From contig NW_001865045.1 of the NCBI RefSeq assembly GCF_000002865.3, positions 427,545 to 491,544 of the forward strand: a stretch of DNA of 64,000 bases, in the 5' to 3' direction. Source of the stretch: Monosiga brevicollis MX1. Its lineage: Eukaryota > Opisthokonta > Choanoflagellata > Craspedida > Salpingoecidae. The translations under genes were made by a program, and so were the position numbers. The first letter of the stretch is position 1, and the number at the start of each line of letters is the position of its first letter. A model generated the notes under the pieces. It saw only the letters and a list, made by a program, of their open reading frames with translations. It was not told the origin of the DNA and made no database searches. This document shows, in pieces, positions 1 through 11,757 of the stretch.

Positions 1-3000
1 TGGTCATGAAACCACCGTTCCAGGCTACCGAGAGTGGCCAAGGCGCATCATAGGTCAAGCCGAGATGAACAGCTTTGGGTGAAAGCCTTGCCTCACAAAG
101 CGTCACGTGATGCATCATGGGTAGAGAGGCCTAAGATGTGCAGTGAGGGCACAAACATGCCATGAGCCGAAACGCACGGGTCGCGTTCCAGCGCTCGGGC
201 CGTGAATGACATAGCAACAAGTACGGACATACCGCAGTGGCAGTGGATTTGGAACGCGAAAAAGCAAGAACTGTTGTCATGGGCACCGCTTCCACGGGCG
301 CGCGCGGCGTGGCGGGGCTCGGAGCTTGATTCAGGGCCAAGCCAAAGGCGTGCGAAAAATCACCATCACCATGGAGAACCATCCGGTGTAAGGCTTCCAT
401 GTGTGCAGCCAGGCCCAGATCGTCACGCAAGTACGCCATGATGGCGGCTTGAACGATCTGGCATTGAGCGCGCAGCGGTCCCAGGACGGCAAGATTGAAG
501 GCCTCTTCCAGCGGCACCGGGGCTGAATCAGGTGTGCGCGCGCTTGCGGATGCAGCGTCATCGGGCGAACGGAGGATGGAACCTGCACCCGTAGCCAACC
601 GAGACGGAGGTTGCTGCATCCGCTGCCCCAGGGCCTGAAGTGAGTGGTGATTGGTCACAGCGTGTGTATTCGCGGCTCGGTCGGACGGACCACCTGCTGT
701 GGGCGATGGACTTTGGCTGAGCGGGGTTTCAGCTGCGGTAACCATATCCTCTTGCGCAACGTTGGATCTTTCATCTTCAGGTCCCAGTGGCACGGTGCGA
801 GCGTAGCTGGCCGCACTCTTGCGCGCGGCAATTACGAGATCATCGTGGTGCGCACGGGTAGCACGGCAATTGTGTTGCAGCTCCCAAACATCGCAAACAA
901 CGCCGGCCACAGCGTCCGATGGTTGACTCGCAGAGTTCTGATCTTGGGCAAGAGCTCCGGTCAGTGAGCTGCTACGTCTCACATGGCTGGAGCCACCAGC
1001 ATCACTTTCCACAGGAAGGCGTGCCAAATTGTCCACAACACCTGGGACCGGAGCCCATGTGGGCCGCTGACGAGGCTGTTTCGCCGCCGTCGCCGCTGCA
1101 GCAGCAGCCGCCGGCTCAGCCAAGTCTGTCTCATCAACCTCAGCAAGGTGTTGATCACTTTCATCTTCGGTGTCGTGAGTAGATGCAGCTTGTGGAAGTC
1201 CGTGGACGTCTGTGTGCGCAGGTTGAAGCAGGTCCTGCATGCGCTGACCTTCGTTTTCCTGTCGCCGCCGTACACGCTCGAGTCGTTCTCGAAGACTGGC
1301 TAGATCTGTGTTATCACGAGCGTACGGAGCAGCGGCGCGTCGGGTTGCTCGCGCTTTGGCTCGAGCAATGATGTCATCATGGTCACTTGCCATACCAGCC
1401 GCCACTATTGATTTGTCCCCATTTGATACGTCGAGCACGTCCTTGCCACCCATTGCCGATGTCTCTAGCGCCGAAACAAGCTCATTTGGGCTTGAAGAAG
1501 CCAGCGGTTCGGGTGTCGTTGACTCGATAAAAGTCGAGGGTAAGTCTTCAGCTTTCGGCTCATCAGCGACACTGGCAGCCATATCAGCTGGCGCTGACAC
1601 CAATCGCTCATCATCAATGGTTGTGATGGCAGATGGTGTATGGGCCAACAATTTGGCACGGTTCTCAGCTGCTTCTGTGGTCAGCAGTTGATGAAGTCGT
1701 TCACGGTGCTTGGCACGCTCCGTTGACCAGGCTATGCGGCGGGTCTGCTCATCCAATTTATGTGCACGCTCCGCATATTCACGTCGCAACTCAGTCTCAG
1801 CTTCTGCCAGACGTAGCTGCTGGGCTTGTTGCTCCCGAAGTTCGCGGTCCAGTTCTGCTTCACGCTCAGCCTCCCGCTCCTGCCGCGCTGCTTCGGCCAT
1901 TTGCTCACCCTGTAGGAGTGTTCAGGAGACATAAAAAGGTGAAGGTGCTGTGGCCCGGATGACACTGGGATGGTTAGTGCATGCAGCTTGTCTTACCTCG
2001 AGTGCAACCTGCCGAGCGGCTTGGCGGCGAGAACGCGCCCTCTCGAGTGCGGCCTCTTGATAGCCCATGCGAACACGCAAGTTTTCCTGCGCGGTTCGCA
2101 CTCGCGCCAGATGGTCTTGCAGGGCTTGCTGCTCTTTTTGATTTTGAATCAGTTGCTGCCTGCACACAAACACAGCATAGGCCCATGTGATGCCCGTGAA
2201 CACATGAGCACGACGTTGCGTACTGGTCTGCAGTTTGGAGCCTTCTGTTCCAATGGCTCAACGTTACCTCGTCTCTTCACGTTCCATGTGCTGGCGTACG
2301 CCCGTGACGTACTGCTCGACCGCCACCATACGCTCCTCGATCCCCTGCCAGTCCATGCAGGTCGAAATACATTCGTTGTAAGCTTGTGCCCATGCGCAAG
2401 TTCAGATCCAGTTCATATGCAGGATGTTGCGCGACAGGCTGGATAGGGCGCGGCAAACCTGGGTGGTACGGGTCAGGGTGGTAGCAGGTCGAAGGGCTTC
2501 CATGGTGACAAAGAGGCGCGAACCCTTGAGACACTGTTTGAGCAGCTGCATGCCCTTGCCGGCAGCCAGGCTTAACTGCAGCACCTGATAAAGGAAGAAG
2601 AAGAAGAAGAAAAGCAATAAAAGCAAAAACAAAAGGCAACGAACGATACTGAGTCAAGGCGGCAATCACAATCGTGCTTAGGCACGAATTTTCATGCTCC
2701 CTCAATATGAAAAAAGGTCAGGCCACACCTCTGAGACGGGCCATTGCGGTGCTTCCGGACGTAATTTGAAGCCTTGTTGCCAAAACCTTGGATCCGTGAC
2801 ATGGGCATGGCGGGGGTCCAACTCTAGACCCAGGTGCTCGAGTTCAATGTTGTAGCGTCCGACAAATGCAAAATCTCCGCACAGCTCAAGGAAAGGATTG
2901 AGCGATTTCTAGCAACAAAGGCCAGAGCGATGTGCGTGTGAGGGCCAAGAATGGTATTTGTATTCACAGAGAGCCAGAGAGCCAGAGAGCCAGAGAGCCA

Positions 3001-5505
3001 GAGAGCCAGAGAGCCAGAGAGCCAGAGAGCCAGAGAGACACGCCAAAGTTGCATGGAGGCCGATCGTGCACCAGAACAGTCACAACCTGTACCAACCTGG
3101 AGCATCGCAGCCACTACCGGGGTTGTTGATTCTTGTAGACCACGTGCAGATTGAAACAGCGTCCCCATGACTTGGGACAACGGTTGAGCCTCGATCTTCA
3201 CGCATCAAGCACAAGGGCCCGTCATCATGAGAGTTCGTGCAAATCTTAGGTGTGAATGCTCGGTGTTGCATCTTCCGTATTGAGTGCGTATGCAGACACA
3301 TTGAAGATACCTGTTGCAAGATGCGAAAGAGCTGGCGCTGTTGGCGAGCCATAGGAGCAAGTGTGTGCCATAGGCGAAGCAAAGTGGAGACTGCGGCTGC
3401 ACTAGCCACCTAGAGCATTGCAATATCGCAATGCAGAAAAAAAAAAAAAAAAAAAAAAAAAAAGAAAAAGAAAAGAAAAAAAAAAGTAGAGGGGTGGCCC
3501 AAGCGGAGCAAGCACAGCGTATGAAGAACGACGTTCGAGTCAGCATCCTTGTCCATACAATGGCACAGCTATGCAGGCGTACAGTTGTCATGCAGGCTTG
3601 TAGGTAGACTTGGACACTGCACTGGAGGCGACGGCGGCTAGTGCCATTGCGCGCGTCATCGACAAATTCCTAAGTCAAGTAAAAGCACGAGCAAGTGTTC
3701 GTTCAGATCCATCCTTGAGTGGACGGCAAGTTTGTATGCGCAAAAGCACGCGCGCACCTGCAGGGCTTGCCAGACGCGACCAGCCTCAGCAAACTTTTGG
3801 AGCATGGCACGCGTGGCACCAACAGAGTGTTCTGGCAGGCGAGGGTGGCCAGCCAAGGCCATGGCTTCGTTTGCGGCGCCAGTGAACAGCAATACCGCGT
3901 GTCGGCACACCTTCGAGTTGAGTGGTTCAGTGCCAGTAATCCCGGCCATGATTTTTCATGATGAGTTGTGGGGGGTGCGGGTTTGCTCATGCGTGTGGGA
4001 GACCAAGCTCAAGGTTTGTAGTATCGACGACACTGCGTCGCAGTATAGCGCGTCAAAACGAACCTCATTTGGTGTCAAAGCTTGGGGCAACAGGTGCTTT
4101 GAGGCCCCACGCAGCGCAAGCTGATCTTGGAGCCATGTCATGGCTTGCATGGCTTCACTTACGGCTGGTCCGGCCTCGCTAGCAAAGCCCAGGTTGGGTT
4201 GAGGCTTGGAGGAAATTGGCAGTGAGACTCGGGAGCAAGTGCTTGTTGAGTTGATCTCGACAGGCTGACAGGTTGAGATGGCCGTGACGGCGCCCAGTGG
4301 TTCGTGGTGTAACTTGTCTGAGGACGAATGTGAAGCCTGAGCCAAGCCGTAGCCCACAACGATGTTTGGTTTTTCTTCAAACATTCGCAATATTTCAGTG
4401 ACTTCACGATACCCAGAAGGGCCATGTGATTGCAGTGGCTCTATACAAAAGCACAATCATGAGTCACGATCCAAGTAAGTATCCAGAAATGGCAAAAAGA
4501 ACAATCAGCCCGACTGCGGCGACTCACGTGTTGTCAACAGAGCGTTGCGCTCGACAATTGGCGGGGCCAAGGTATTGTCGACGAGAGCATGTTGTAATCG
4601 AGTTGCGTTGTTGAGCAGAGATGGAAGCGCGGCTGTTTTATTTTGCCACGGGTCGGCATGGATCGGGGCAGGCAAGCCCAGACGTCGGCGAATCGTGCCC
4701 TGTGGCCGTTGCAGGCGCACAAGTAAGGCGATCGCTGCCATTTTGGTGGTCGCGGATACCTCACGCATCGCTGCAGCAGCATTCACGATCATGCCCGTGC
4801 AAGGGGTCGAACACAAGACAAGTTGTCGTGTGAGTGTGGAACAGTTCAGTTTGGACACTTTTGAGTCTGATGATGAAGGGATGATTGAAGATGAGTGCAA
4901 AAGTCACGGGATCTCACCACACCACCGCTCAGCAGCGGGCAACGCCTCTGCCAGGGACGTCATGTTGGAGGCCAGGCTAGGAGATGGTGCAGGGCCAAAG
5001 GTAGTTTTTTGCGAGCAAACAGGGGGGAGAGAAGTGAGCTTGCTGAGGAAAGAGCATGCTTCAAGGGTTGAGTAGGTGGAGGGAAGGAGGGAGTGTGTTT
5101 GAAAAATAAAATAAAATAGCAGGGCGGGATTGGGTTTCCAATAACCAACCTGTGTGCCAACAGAAGTTCAAGGATCTGATACTGGGCTGCAGCCACCACG
5201 GCGTCATCATTGGTGTCGTGTGGTTTGAGACCAAAGCGCTGCAAATGCTGCTCCCATGCGTGGGCATGATCGGGATCAAGGAAATGGCGATAGGCAGTAG
5301 CACACACTTGCCGCTTGGCAGGTCGCTGCTGTCTCAGTGCAATGCTTAGCCGCTGCGAGAGGGCAAGCACGCCGTCTGAGGCACGACTGGGTCTTGCGCT
5401 GGGCACCCATGTCGCCGTTGCTCGTTGCACCGGTTCTGGCAAGGCTGCAAACTGCCGATGCACTCTCGCTTGCGACTGAACCTCAGCAAGAGCCGGCGCA
5501 GCCAT
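1..5505 (-). CDS. Gamma-tubulin complex component, GCP5/GCP6-like (3'-partial)
   Basis: Subunit of the gamma-tubulin ring complex, which nucleates microtubules at centrosomes or basal bodies. The ATG is at 5505 and the gene runs leftwards off the window through many short introns. Recognisable segments in family order: an N-terminal helical region (5505-5150); the grip1 area with LLRLWHTLAPMARQQRQLF (about 3400-3310) and PLSQVMGTLFQSARGL (about 3190); a DPRFWQQGFKL box (about 2790), equivalent to the FW-x-x-x-Y/G-x-L box of GCP5/6; and AAGKGMQLLKQC (about 2570). A Gln/Glu/Arg-rich coiled coil follows (2150-1650), then a long low-complexity insert (1650-500). Grip2 opens with LRAQCQIVQAAIMAYL and LHGDGDF (480-340), and an edge exon (about 90-1) reads AVHLGLTYDAPWPL. 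The coiled-coil insert between grip1 and grip2 favours GCP6 over GCP5. The family is clear; the paralogue is inferred. Confidence 0.8.
2970..3038. repeat. 8-bp tandem repeat (GAGAGCCA)n
   Basis: About eight near-perfect copies of the octamer GAGAGCCA. They lie in an intron of the GCP5/6-like gene, between the exon ending near 2905 and the one beginning near 3075. The repeat reads open in several frames on both strands, producing spurious Glu-Ser-Gln-Arg-Ala or Leu-Trp-Leu-Ser-Gly ORFs. Confidence 0.95.
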
Positions 5506-5652
5506 GACCTATGCTGCTAAGCCAACCAAATGCAATTCGTGCACACTGAGGCTGAGGCGCTGTGGTCTTGCCTCCTCTTGTCGCCAGTTGAAGGCCTGTC
5601 TCATCAAAAGAATCAAAAAAAAAAAAAAACGGTCAAAAAATTTATTGTCACC

Positions 5653-5690
<38 letters not shown>

Positions 5691-6033
5691 TGTGTCTGTG
5701 TCTGTGTCTGTGTGAGGGTGAATTCATGGCATGTCACTTGAAAGACCAGGGGTGGCCGTTCCACTTGATGATGGTAGAAGGGGGTTGGGGCTGGGGCGAA
5801 CGTTTGAACAACAATAGTCGTGGTGACAGCAAGCGGGCTGAGCATCATGAAGGAGGAAAGGGTGGTGCGGAAGCGTATGGGCCATTGGGAATGAATTTGG
5901 GATACAGAGAGATTCGAAATGTACAAAAGACGGTGAAGAGGTATTCAGTGAGTGTAGGGTCCCTCGAGTAGGAAGAGCACGCATCCAAGGTGACATTCAA
6001 CAAGGTTGCACACGCGAAGTAGATGCACAACGT
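5506..6033. other. Intergenic, GCP5/6-like 5' side / KH gene 3' side
   Basis: It holds the presumed promoter and leader of the GCP5/6-like gene (start 5505) and the 3' trailer of the KH-domain gene (stop 6034). The visible features are an A-run near 5616-5640 and a GT/CTGTGT microsatellite. No coding exon is convincing here; the open frames come from the repeat. Confidence 0.6.
5651..5715. repeat. (GT)n then (CTGTGT)n microsatellite
   Basis: A pure GT dinucleotide run passes into TCTGTG hexamers. It lies in the intergenic stretch upstream of the GCP5/6-like start codon. Confidence 0.95.
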
Positions 6034-8261
6034 TTACATGGTGCTGGTCGGGATTGGTAGGGCGGGGCCTGAGTTGGCTTCCCATCGACTAAACACATCA
6101 GCTAATGCCGAAGGGTCAAAGCACGCACCAGCCACCTTGGAAAACTAGAAAAAAATGCGTCGACAAGATCAAAGGTCCTGCGTGAGTCCAGCCATCTGCG
6201 TCACCAACAGACGTGACTGGACAGGGCGCTGGAGTTCAAAAACTTACCGTATCGGCGTCCGTCTGGGCCAGAAAGTCGGTAACAAATTTAAGATTGTGCA
6301 ACACCTGTCAGGGCAGGGGCAAGGGCATGAGCTACGGCATGAGCAGCGGGTTCAACAAGGCTGGCGAGACGTACCTGCTGCCCCTTGGGCGTGCCAACCC
6401 AACTGGGATCCACAGCCTTGGCCCCCCTAAGATATCACACCAAGTTTGGAGGGGAAATAAGTGCAAGCAGGGGAGAGCATTCAGAGCCAAAAAAAGGGCC
6501 CTTTAACTTTAAGATTTGCCCACATACGTGCTCAACTTGGGCTCCTGCCCTGCTTGCTTAAAGGTTTCGAGAATCTGTGGCAACGTGCATCTCCCTCAGC
6601 AATCAACAAAAGGTTCGTCAAGGTTAAGATGCGCTTGAGCATGCTGGGCATACCTCACGCAACATGCCGTCTTTGTTGTGCTGAAACCATGTGGCCACAT
6701 CACGGTCCTCGACATTTGAACCAGCAGCCATGAGCTGACCCGCATCCACCCATGCATGTCCCTGTGAAGCTTGGTAGTTAGCGCCGTTGATTGTGCAAAC
6801 GTTGGCACTAAAGTCCACCTGTGGGGATGGGACACAGAGTTGACAGGAGAAAGAAGAACAAACAGACAAACATCAAAGCAAGCAAACAAACAACAAGAAC
6901 AGCAGCAGCAGCAACAAGCGCCGACACAAGCGAGAGCACAAGCGTGAGTTCACGGCCATCATTTTTGCGCAGTGTGGTCAGTGAAACCAGGGACGAGGGC
7001 CTAGTGTGGTACGTACGAGTTGCGGATCGGTGGGAATAGGGTACCAATTGCCCCAGCGAGGGTCGACAGCAATCATGTGCAAAACTTTGCTGCAAGGCAT
7101 GGCACAAAGACATGACACGAAATACAAATTTGAGGCCCATGCGACAGCCCAGGGAGTGCACACATTGGCGTGCAACTCATCTCATGGCATACTAACTTGC
7201 TGAGACGAATTGGGTTGAAGAAGTGAAGCTCATGCAGTGGTGGCGCTGGATTGCCGCCACCACAACTTGCAAGTAGAATGCGGCGCATGCCTTCCTTTGT
7301 GTCGTCCGCATCATCTCCCGGGGCCCCCAGATGGCCTTGAGGCACACTCCATCGGTTCACACTGTACACGTGTTGTGGCCCAATCCAAAAGCAAGAATGA
7401 GCGTATGGGAGAGGGTAGAGCTTCAAAGATCAAGAGGCACACCATGGGCGCAAAAGCGAGCCAGTTAATGCATCGGGTGGGTCACTCTTGGTGATGATGG
7501 CCTGACCCAGGGCGCTTTTCCATGAGTAGCTGAAGTTCTTGCTTGTCGCCCACTCGAAACATGAAGGCAAGACCACGGCGATCTCCCTGAAGCCCTTGAC
7601 CTTGTTCTACAGGAGGGCACGTTGTGCAAGCAAGCGGCGTCAAAACAACATCCAACATCATGCGCATACCTTTGGGGGGAGGCTTGATTTTCCTGTTCAC
7701 AACGAAACACGAAGCCAAGGGTCTGGGCCAACCTACCCATCCGAGTGCTGACGTTTGACATGATGGAGGCAATCTCTTCAGCAGCGCCACCAGCGTCACC
7801 ACCTGAACGAAGAAGGTGCAGCAAACGGTCATGGATCACGGCTCGAGTCGGGACCAAGCGGTGTTCGAGGCTCAGCCAGCCTACGCCAGCGACGCCCGCG
7901 CACCTGTGATGGTCACAATTGCAACGGGTCCTTGCTGCTCCTGCTTGGGTGGGGTGACAATTTTGCAGCCATATTTGGCCTCAAGCGCCTTGCGAGTGGC
8001 GCCGCCCTACAACAGAGTACAGTCATGTGTATGGCATGCCACAGACGAGCTGGAGCGAGAGACGACGAGGCCCTTGAGCGCTCTCAGACTGGATCAACCG
8101 CGCACCTTGCCAATGATGTGACCCATCATACTGACAGGCACGTTGACTTCGCGGCCAAGTTCACCACCAAACCCGCCACCACCAAAACCACCCGCACCCA
8201 TGCCAAAGCCGCCCCCCGCGGCGGCACCGTTGCCAAACCCGCCGCCACCAAATCCGTTCAT
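6034..8261 (-). CDS. Gly-rich single KH-domain protein, otherwise unknown
   Basis: Probably an RNA- or ssDNA-binding protein. The ATG at 8261 opens a Gly/Phe-rich leader of about 33 residues (FGGGGFG-type repeats), then a KH domain built across exons 8261-8106, 8006-7904 and about 7794-7730: VPVSMMGHIIGK, GGATRKALEAKYG, then VAIVTITG. The GxxG loop is interrupted by the first intron (IIGK|GGAT). Later exons are clearly coding but unrecognised: REIAVVLPSCFEWATS (about 7600), GDDADDTKEGMRRILLAS (about 7300), VDPRWGNWYPIPTDPQL (about 7050), GHAWVDAGQLMAAGS (about 6750) and AVDPSWVGTPKGQQ (about 6400). The last exon ends at TAA 6034. The KH call is firm; the C-terminal two thirds matches no family I know. 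Exon phases after the KH domain were not all resolved. Confidence 0.65.
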
Positions 8262-8263
8262 GA

Positions 8264-8266
<3 letters not shown>

Positions 8267-8299
<33 letters not shown>

Positions 8300-8305
8300 G
8301 AAGTT

Positions 8306-8398
<93 letters not shown>
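8267..8398. repeat. Long (GA)n / (CT)n tract before the KH gene start
   Basis: Two GA runs (8267-8297 and 8310-8398) are separated by a short unique spacer. On the KH gene's coding strand they form a (CT)n polypyrimidine tract that ends six bases before the ATG, so they lie in its 5' leader or core promoter. Confidence 0.95.
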
Positions 8399-8404
<6 letters not shown>

Positions 8405-8559
8405 AAGAGTTGAGAAAGAAAACATAAAAAAAAAAGAGGAGAACGGCAACCAGTTGCACAGCACCAAATGACATGGTGCGTAAATGGGAATATGAAGTGT
8501 TGGCTTGAGGTTCGGTGTCGGGGTTAAATTACAAGTATGGGCGTTCAGCATCAGGCTAC

Positions 8560-10822
8560 TTAAAGTCCTTGACCGGTGAGACCGTCATCGAGGCGTCGGA
8601 TGAAGGGTGTGGCGATACAGAGCAGGGGTTTTGTAAGGGGCCAATAGGTCACGACCACCGACGGGAGCGGCTGTTGCCAGTTGACTGCCGTGCTGCAAAA
8701 GGGGCGAACATGCTCGCAAAGCAAGGCAGTCGGTTGGTTTGCTGTCCCGGCTGGCCGGCACAAGGTTGGCAACGGGATCGGATGTCGGCGGACGCTCTCG
8801 ACGCAGCTATGAGACAAGTGGACCATTTGCAGGACAAAGCGATGGCGTTTGTGTGAGTTTGCTCGGGAAAGCACAGGTTGGTCTAGCCTTGGAGCCAGAA
8901 CGACAACGGCAGGGGCAAAAAGTTTTTTGCAAGCGAGAGCAAGTGATGGTTGGCAGCTACTGGGATCAAGCGTCGACGGCCACCGACCGCAAGCAAAGCT
9001 GGCGGCTCCAGGTCATCGAGGTGGCAGTTGCGCCAGGCCGTGGGCGAAGGATAGATGCCCGTCAATTTTTGGGTCAACTGACACGTAAGGTCGCGCTTGA
9101 AGGCCTCATTGAACTCACCAGCTGAGCCTGGGAAGCAAGTCGCAAACGCACTATCGCAATAAACGACAGCTGAAATGAGGCGACCATTCAGTACACGTGC
9201 GGGGGGTGGGTGGCCAGGTCAAAACGAGGAAGCGAAACTTTCGTGTGAATGACGAGAACACGTACCAATAAACAGCTCGTACAAAAGCAGTAGGCAATGT
9301 TGTCAGAAAGGCACGCTGGTCAGCAATGAGGCCTCGTTGGAGATGCTGAAGGATTGGCAGGTGGCAATCGGGTAATACAAGCCAAAGAAGATCGCCAAAC
9401 GGAGCGGGAAAAGAGGGCAGTGAGGCCCTGAACTGTGTCGTCAAACTCAGACGTGGCCCTTCTTATGACCGAGGAGGGAACAGGAAGGGACCTGTGCAGG
9501 GGCATGCACTCACCTTGGGAGCCGATGTTACGTCATGATGAATGGCTCGCCACAGATGCTGATAGCCTTGTGCCCACGCAGAGTACAACTTGTCCTACAA
9601 GGCCAAGCAAGAGGTCAGGGTGCATTCGTGGCAAAACAAGGAGCACGCTCAGAGGCTTGTGTTGAGATCAAGGCTTACAAGGGAGCTGGAGTGGTCTCGC
9701 CCGCGCGGCCAGCGACGCAGCAAGGCCCACCAAAAGGCAGCAAGAACCATGTCTTCAAGTGAAGAGTCCATGATCCATCGGCCCTGCGCGGCAGAGACCA
9801 CACGACCTACAAGTGCACACCACAATGGTCAGTTCAAGTGCTTGCATGGCATGACAGCTGGAGGCAGGCCATCTCGCTCATACCCAGCTGGAAGCCCTTG
9901 TCAATGACCGTTCTGAGCGGGACGTGGTGGGGAAGCTGTCCGGCGGCCAAAACATGCGCCACACTCGATATCTCCACAGTCTACAAGCAAGGCCCCGGTT
10001 TGTACGTTGGCTGGTCAGGGCGCAATGACGGCGGAGCCATCGTACCGACAGATGGTAGCGAAGTGGCATGCTAGACCGACCTCTACAAAATGAGCCCCGC
10101 GCACGTGTTCGTTGGTCTGGGCAGCAGGGTCAACGCTTCTAGCCGAGGGCTGCCGACTGGAGGAGCGTGAGCCCTCGGCGTCTGAGTCGCCGCTGGCCTG
10201 ACGCCGCGGCGCGGCTGGCATAGTCAAGCCTACCGATACCCTGTTTACAACATAGGATGCTCTTAGAGCCCGAAACCATGCCTCGGAGTAGGTACGCACG
10301 AAACACAAAATAAACAGAGCAATGTACAACAAAAAAAACAAACAAACACAAGTACAAGTTGTGAGCCCCATGCAGCTCGCCGCACCGAGTGACAACGCAG
10401 CTGTCCAATGCTTGGATGGTGGGCGTCGGGGGGATATCTCTGGCCACGGCGCGAGCCCAGGCTGCTTCGGCGACGCCATCATCACCCTGCATTTGTTGGT
10501 TCAAGTTCAAAGTCGAATGAGCCGCAGCGAGATGACAAGGGTGAGGACGTAGGGGTCATGAGAGCAAAAAAGGAATGTGCCATCGTGTCTACCTCGCCGT
10601 AGGTGTTTACGTTCGCCGCTCGTCGCGTGACATGGCTTTCGGAAGCAAAAGCTGCACACGCGTTTAAGCATGGTGATGGCGCGTGAGTTTGCCGCAGCAG
10701 CTATCACGTTTATTTCTCGGCCAAATTCAAGCTTGTTTCGGTGACAACGTACGCTGCAACTGGGCTGCCAAGGCGTCGAGTTTGGTTTCAAAGCCATTCG
10801 TATCTGGCAGGTGGATGGCCAT
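8560..10822 (-). CDS. Multi-exon gene, possible DONSON homologue
   Basis: I place the start at ATG 10822 (MAIHLPDTNGFETKLDALAA) and the end at the stop at 8560. Exons with good splice sites read VAHVLAAGQLPHHVPLRTVI (about 9990-9895), SSLEDMVLAAFWWALLRRWP (about 9786-9680), DKLYSAWAQGYQHLWRAIHH (about 9600-9520), GLTALFSRSVWRSSL (about 9440) and a last long exon with LPSVVVTYWPLTKPLL. The order of a Trp-rich helix, a W-x3-[FY]-x2-L[WY] segment, a short gap and then an [LF]T-x-LF box resembles animal DONSON, a replication-fork protein of the CMG/TopBP1 pathway. The similarity is weak and recalled from memory. Several exon phases are unresolved, and the middle (9350-8880) may be read in the wrong frame. 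Treat as a real gene of uncertain identity. Confidence 0.45.
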
Positions 10823-11757
10823 GACCCTCGTCGAGCCCTGGCCAGATCAGCCGTGGGACGGGCTGTGGGCTTGAGTTTCTCCTCAATGGCAATTGGCTCG
10901 GCGATGTAATCCCAGCTCCCGCATACCTGTCAAAACCCATTCGAGTCGAGCAAAACAAATCCGATGCATGAGACATGAGAAAGGTAGGCAAAGAACTCAG
11001 TGTCCTTTTGATACCATCCGGCATGCCATGTGTTTCCACCCCCTCTCCGCCTTCTCCACATGACCATACCAATTCCAAACTCCCAACACCCTCAAACCAT
11101 TCACCCTGCTGCTCCCATCCCTAGACCGCCACCACGGCCGTGAGCCACCCACCTCCTGCCATGCTCAAAAGACCAAAAAAAATAAAAAATCAAAAAACTG
11201 CCCAATCGTGATCTTGACAACAAAGCAATTGTCAGATTTTACAGGCAACAACAACAACAACTTGGATACTTGCGTGAAAAACTAAGACGAACAGCTCTAA
11301 CGACTCAGCAATAAGTAAAAAGCTTGCTACAACAACCTGATCATCGGTGCTGACAATTCCCAATGCCCCCCAATATGTCAGAAGAACTCAACCACACACA
11401 CAAATGCAACATGCGTTTTCAACTTTTCTCGTCGCCTGCTTCGTGGTCGTTCATGAAAGCTTGCTCATGCCCCTGAGGGTCTTTTGGCGATATCAACATC
11501 GACCGTTGGTGCTGCTTCCAGCTCGGGTCGGGGGGGGGGACCTTCACTATTGTCACCATCGCCTCCAGCCCGAGGCGCGAGCGGGCCAGCAAGAATTGCG
11601 AAGCAGTCTGCTTGTTGATGGTCGTGCCCCTGTTTTTGGGCCGTGTCAAGCAACCGCTGCACAGCCCCGTAACCGCTCTGCACCTCAAGTGTCAGACATT
11701 GCAAAGCTCCGTCGTCTTGTCGTTGGGAGCCATTCCTGCTTGCGCCAATAATAAGGC
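10823..11757. other. Intergenic between the DONSON-like gene and archaemetzincin
   Basis: A divergent promoter region, AT-rich and A-run-rich at 11160-11330. A minus-strand open frame (11465-about 11760) has codon-like composition but no acceptable upstream exon, because it would run into the archaemetzincin first exon. A plus frame (11347-11751) overlaps it. Neither is called as a gene. Confidence 0.5.

Noticed and set aside
7265-7400. Nudix-box resemblance in the KH gene (GHLGAPGDDADDTKEGMRR)
   Set aside because: The REUXEE glutamates and spacing of the Nudix box are not met.
8269-8470. Open frames of Ser-Leu or Arg-Glu repeats through the GA tract
   Set aside because: Pure products of a dinucleotide repeat, open on both strands; no conserved flanking sequence.
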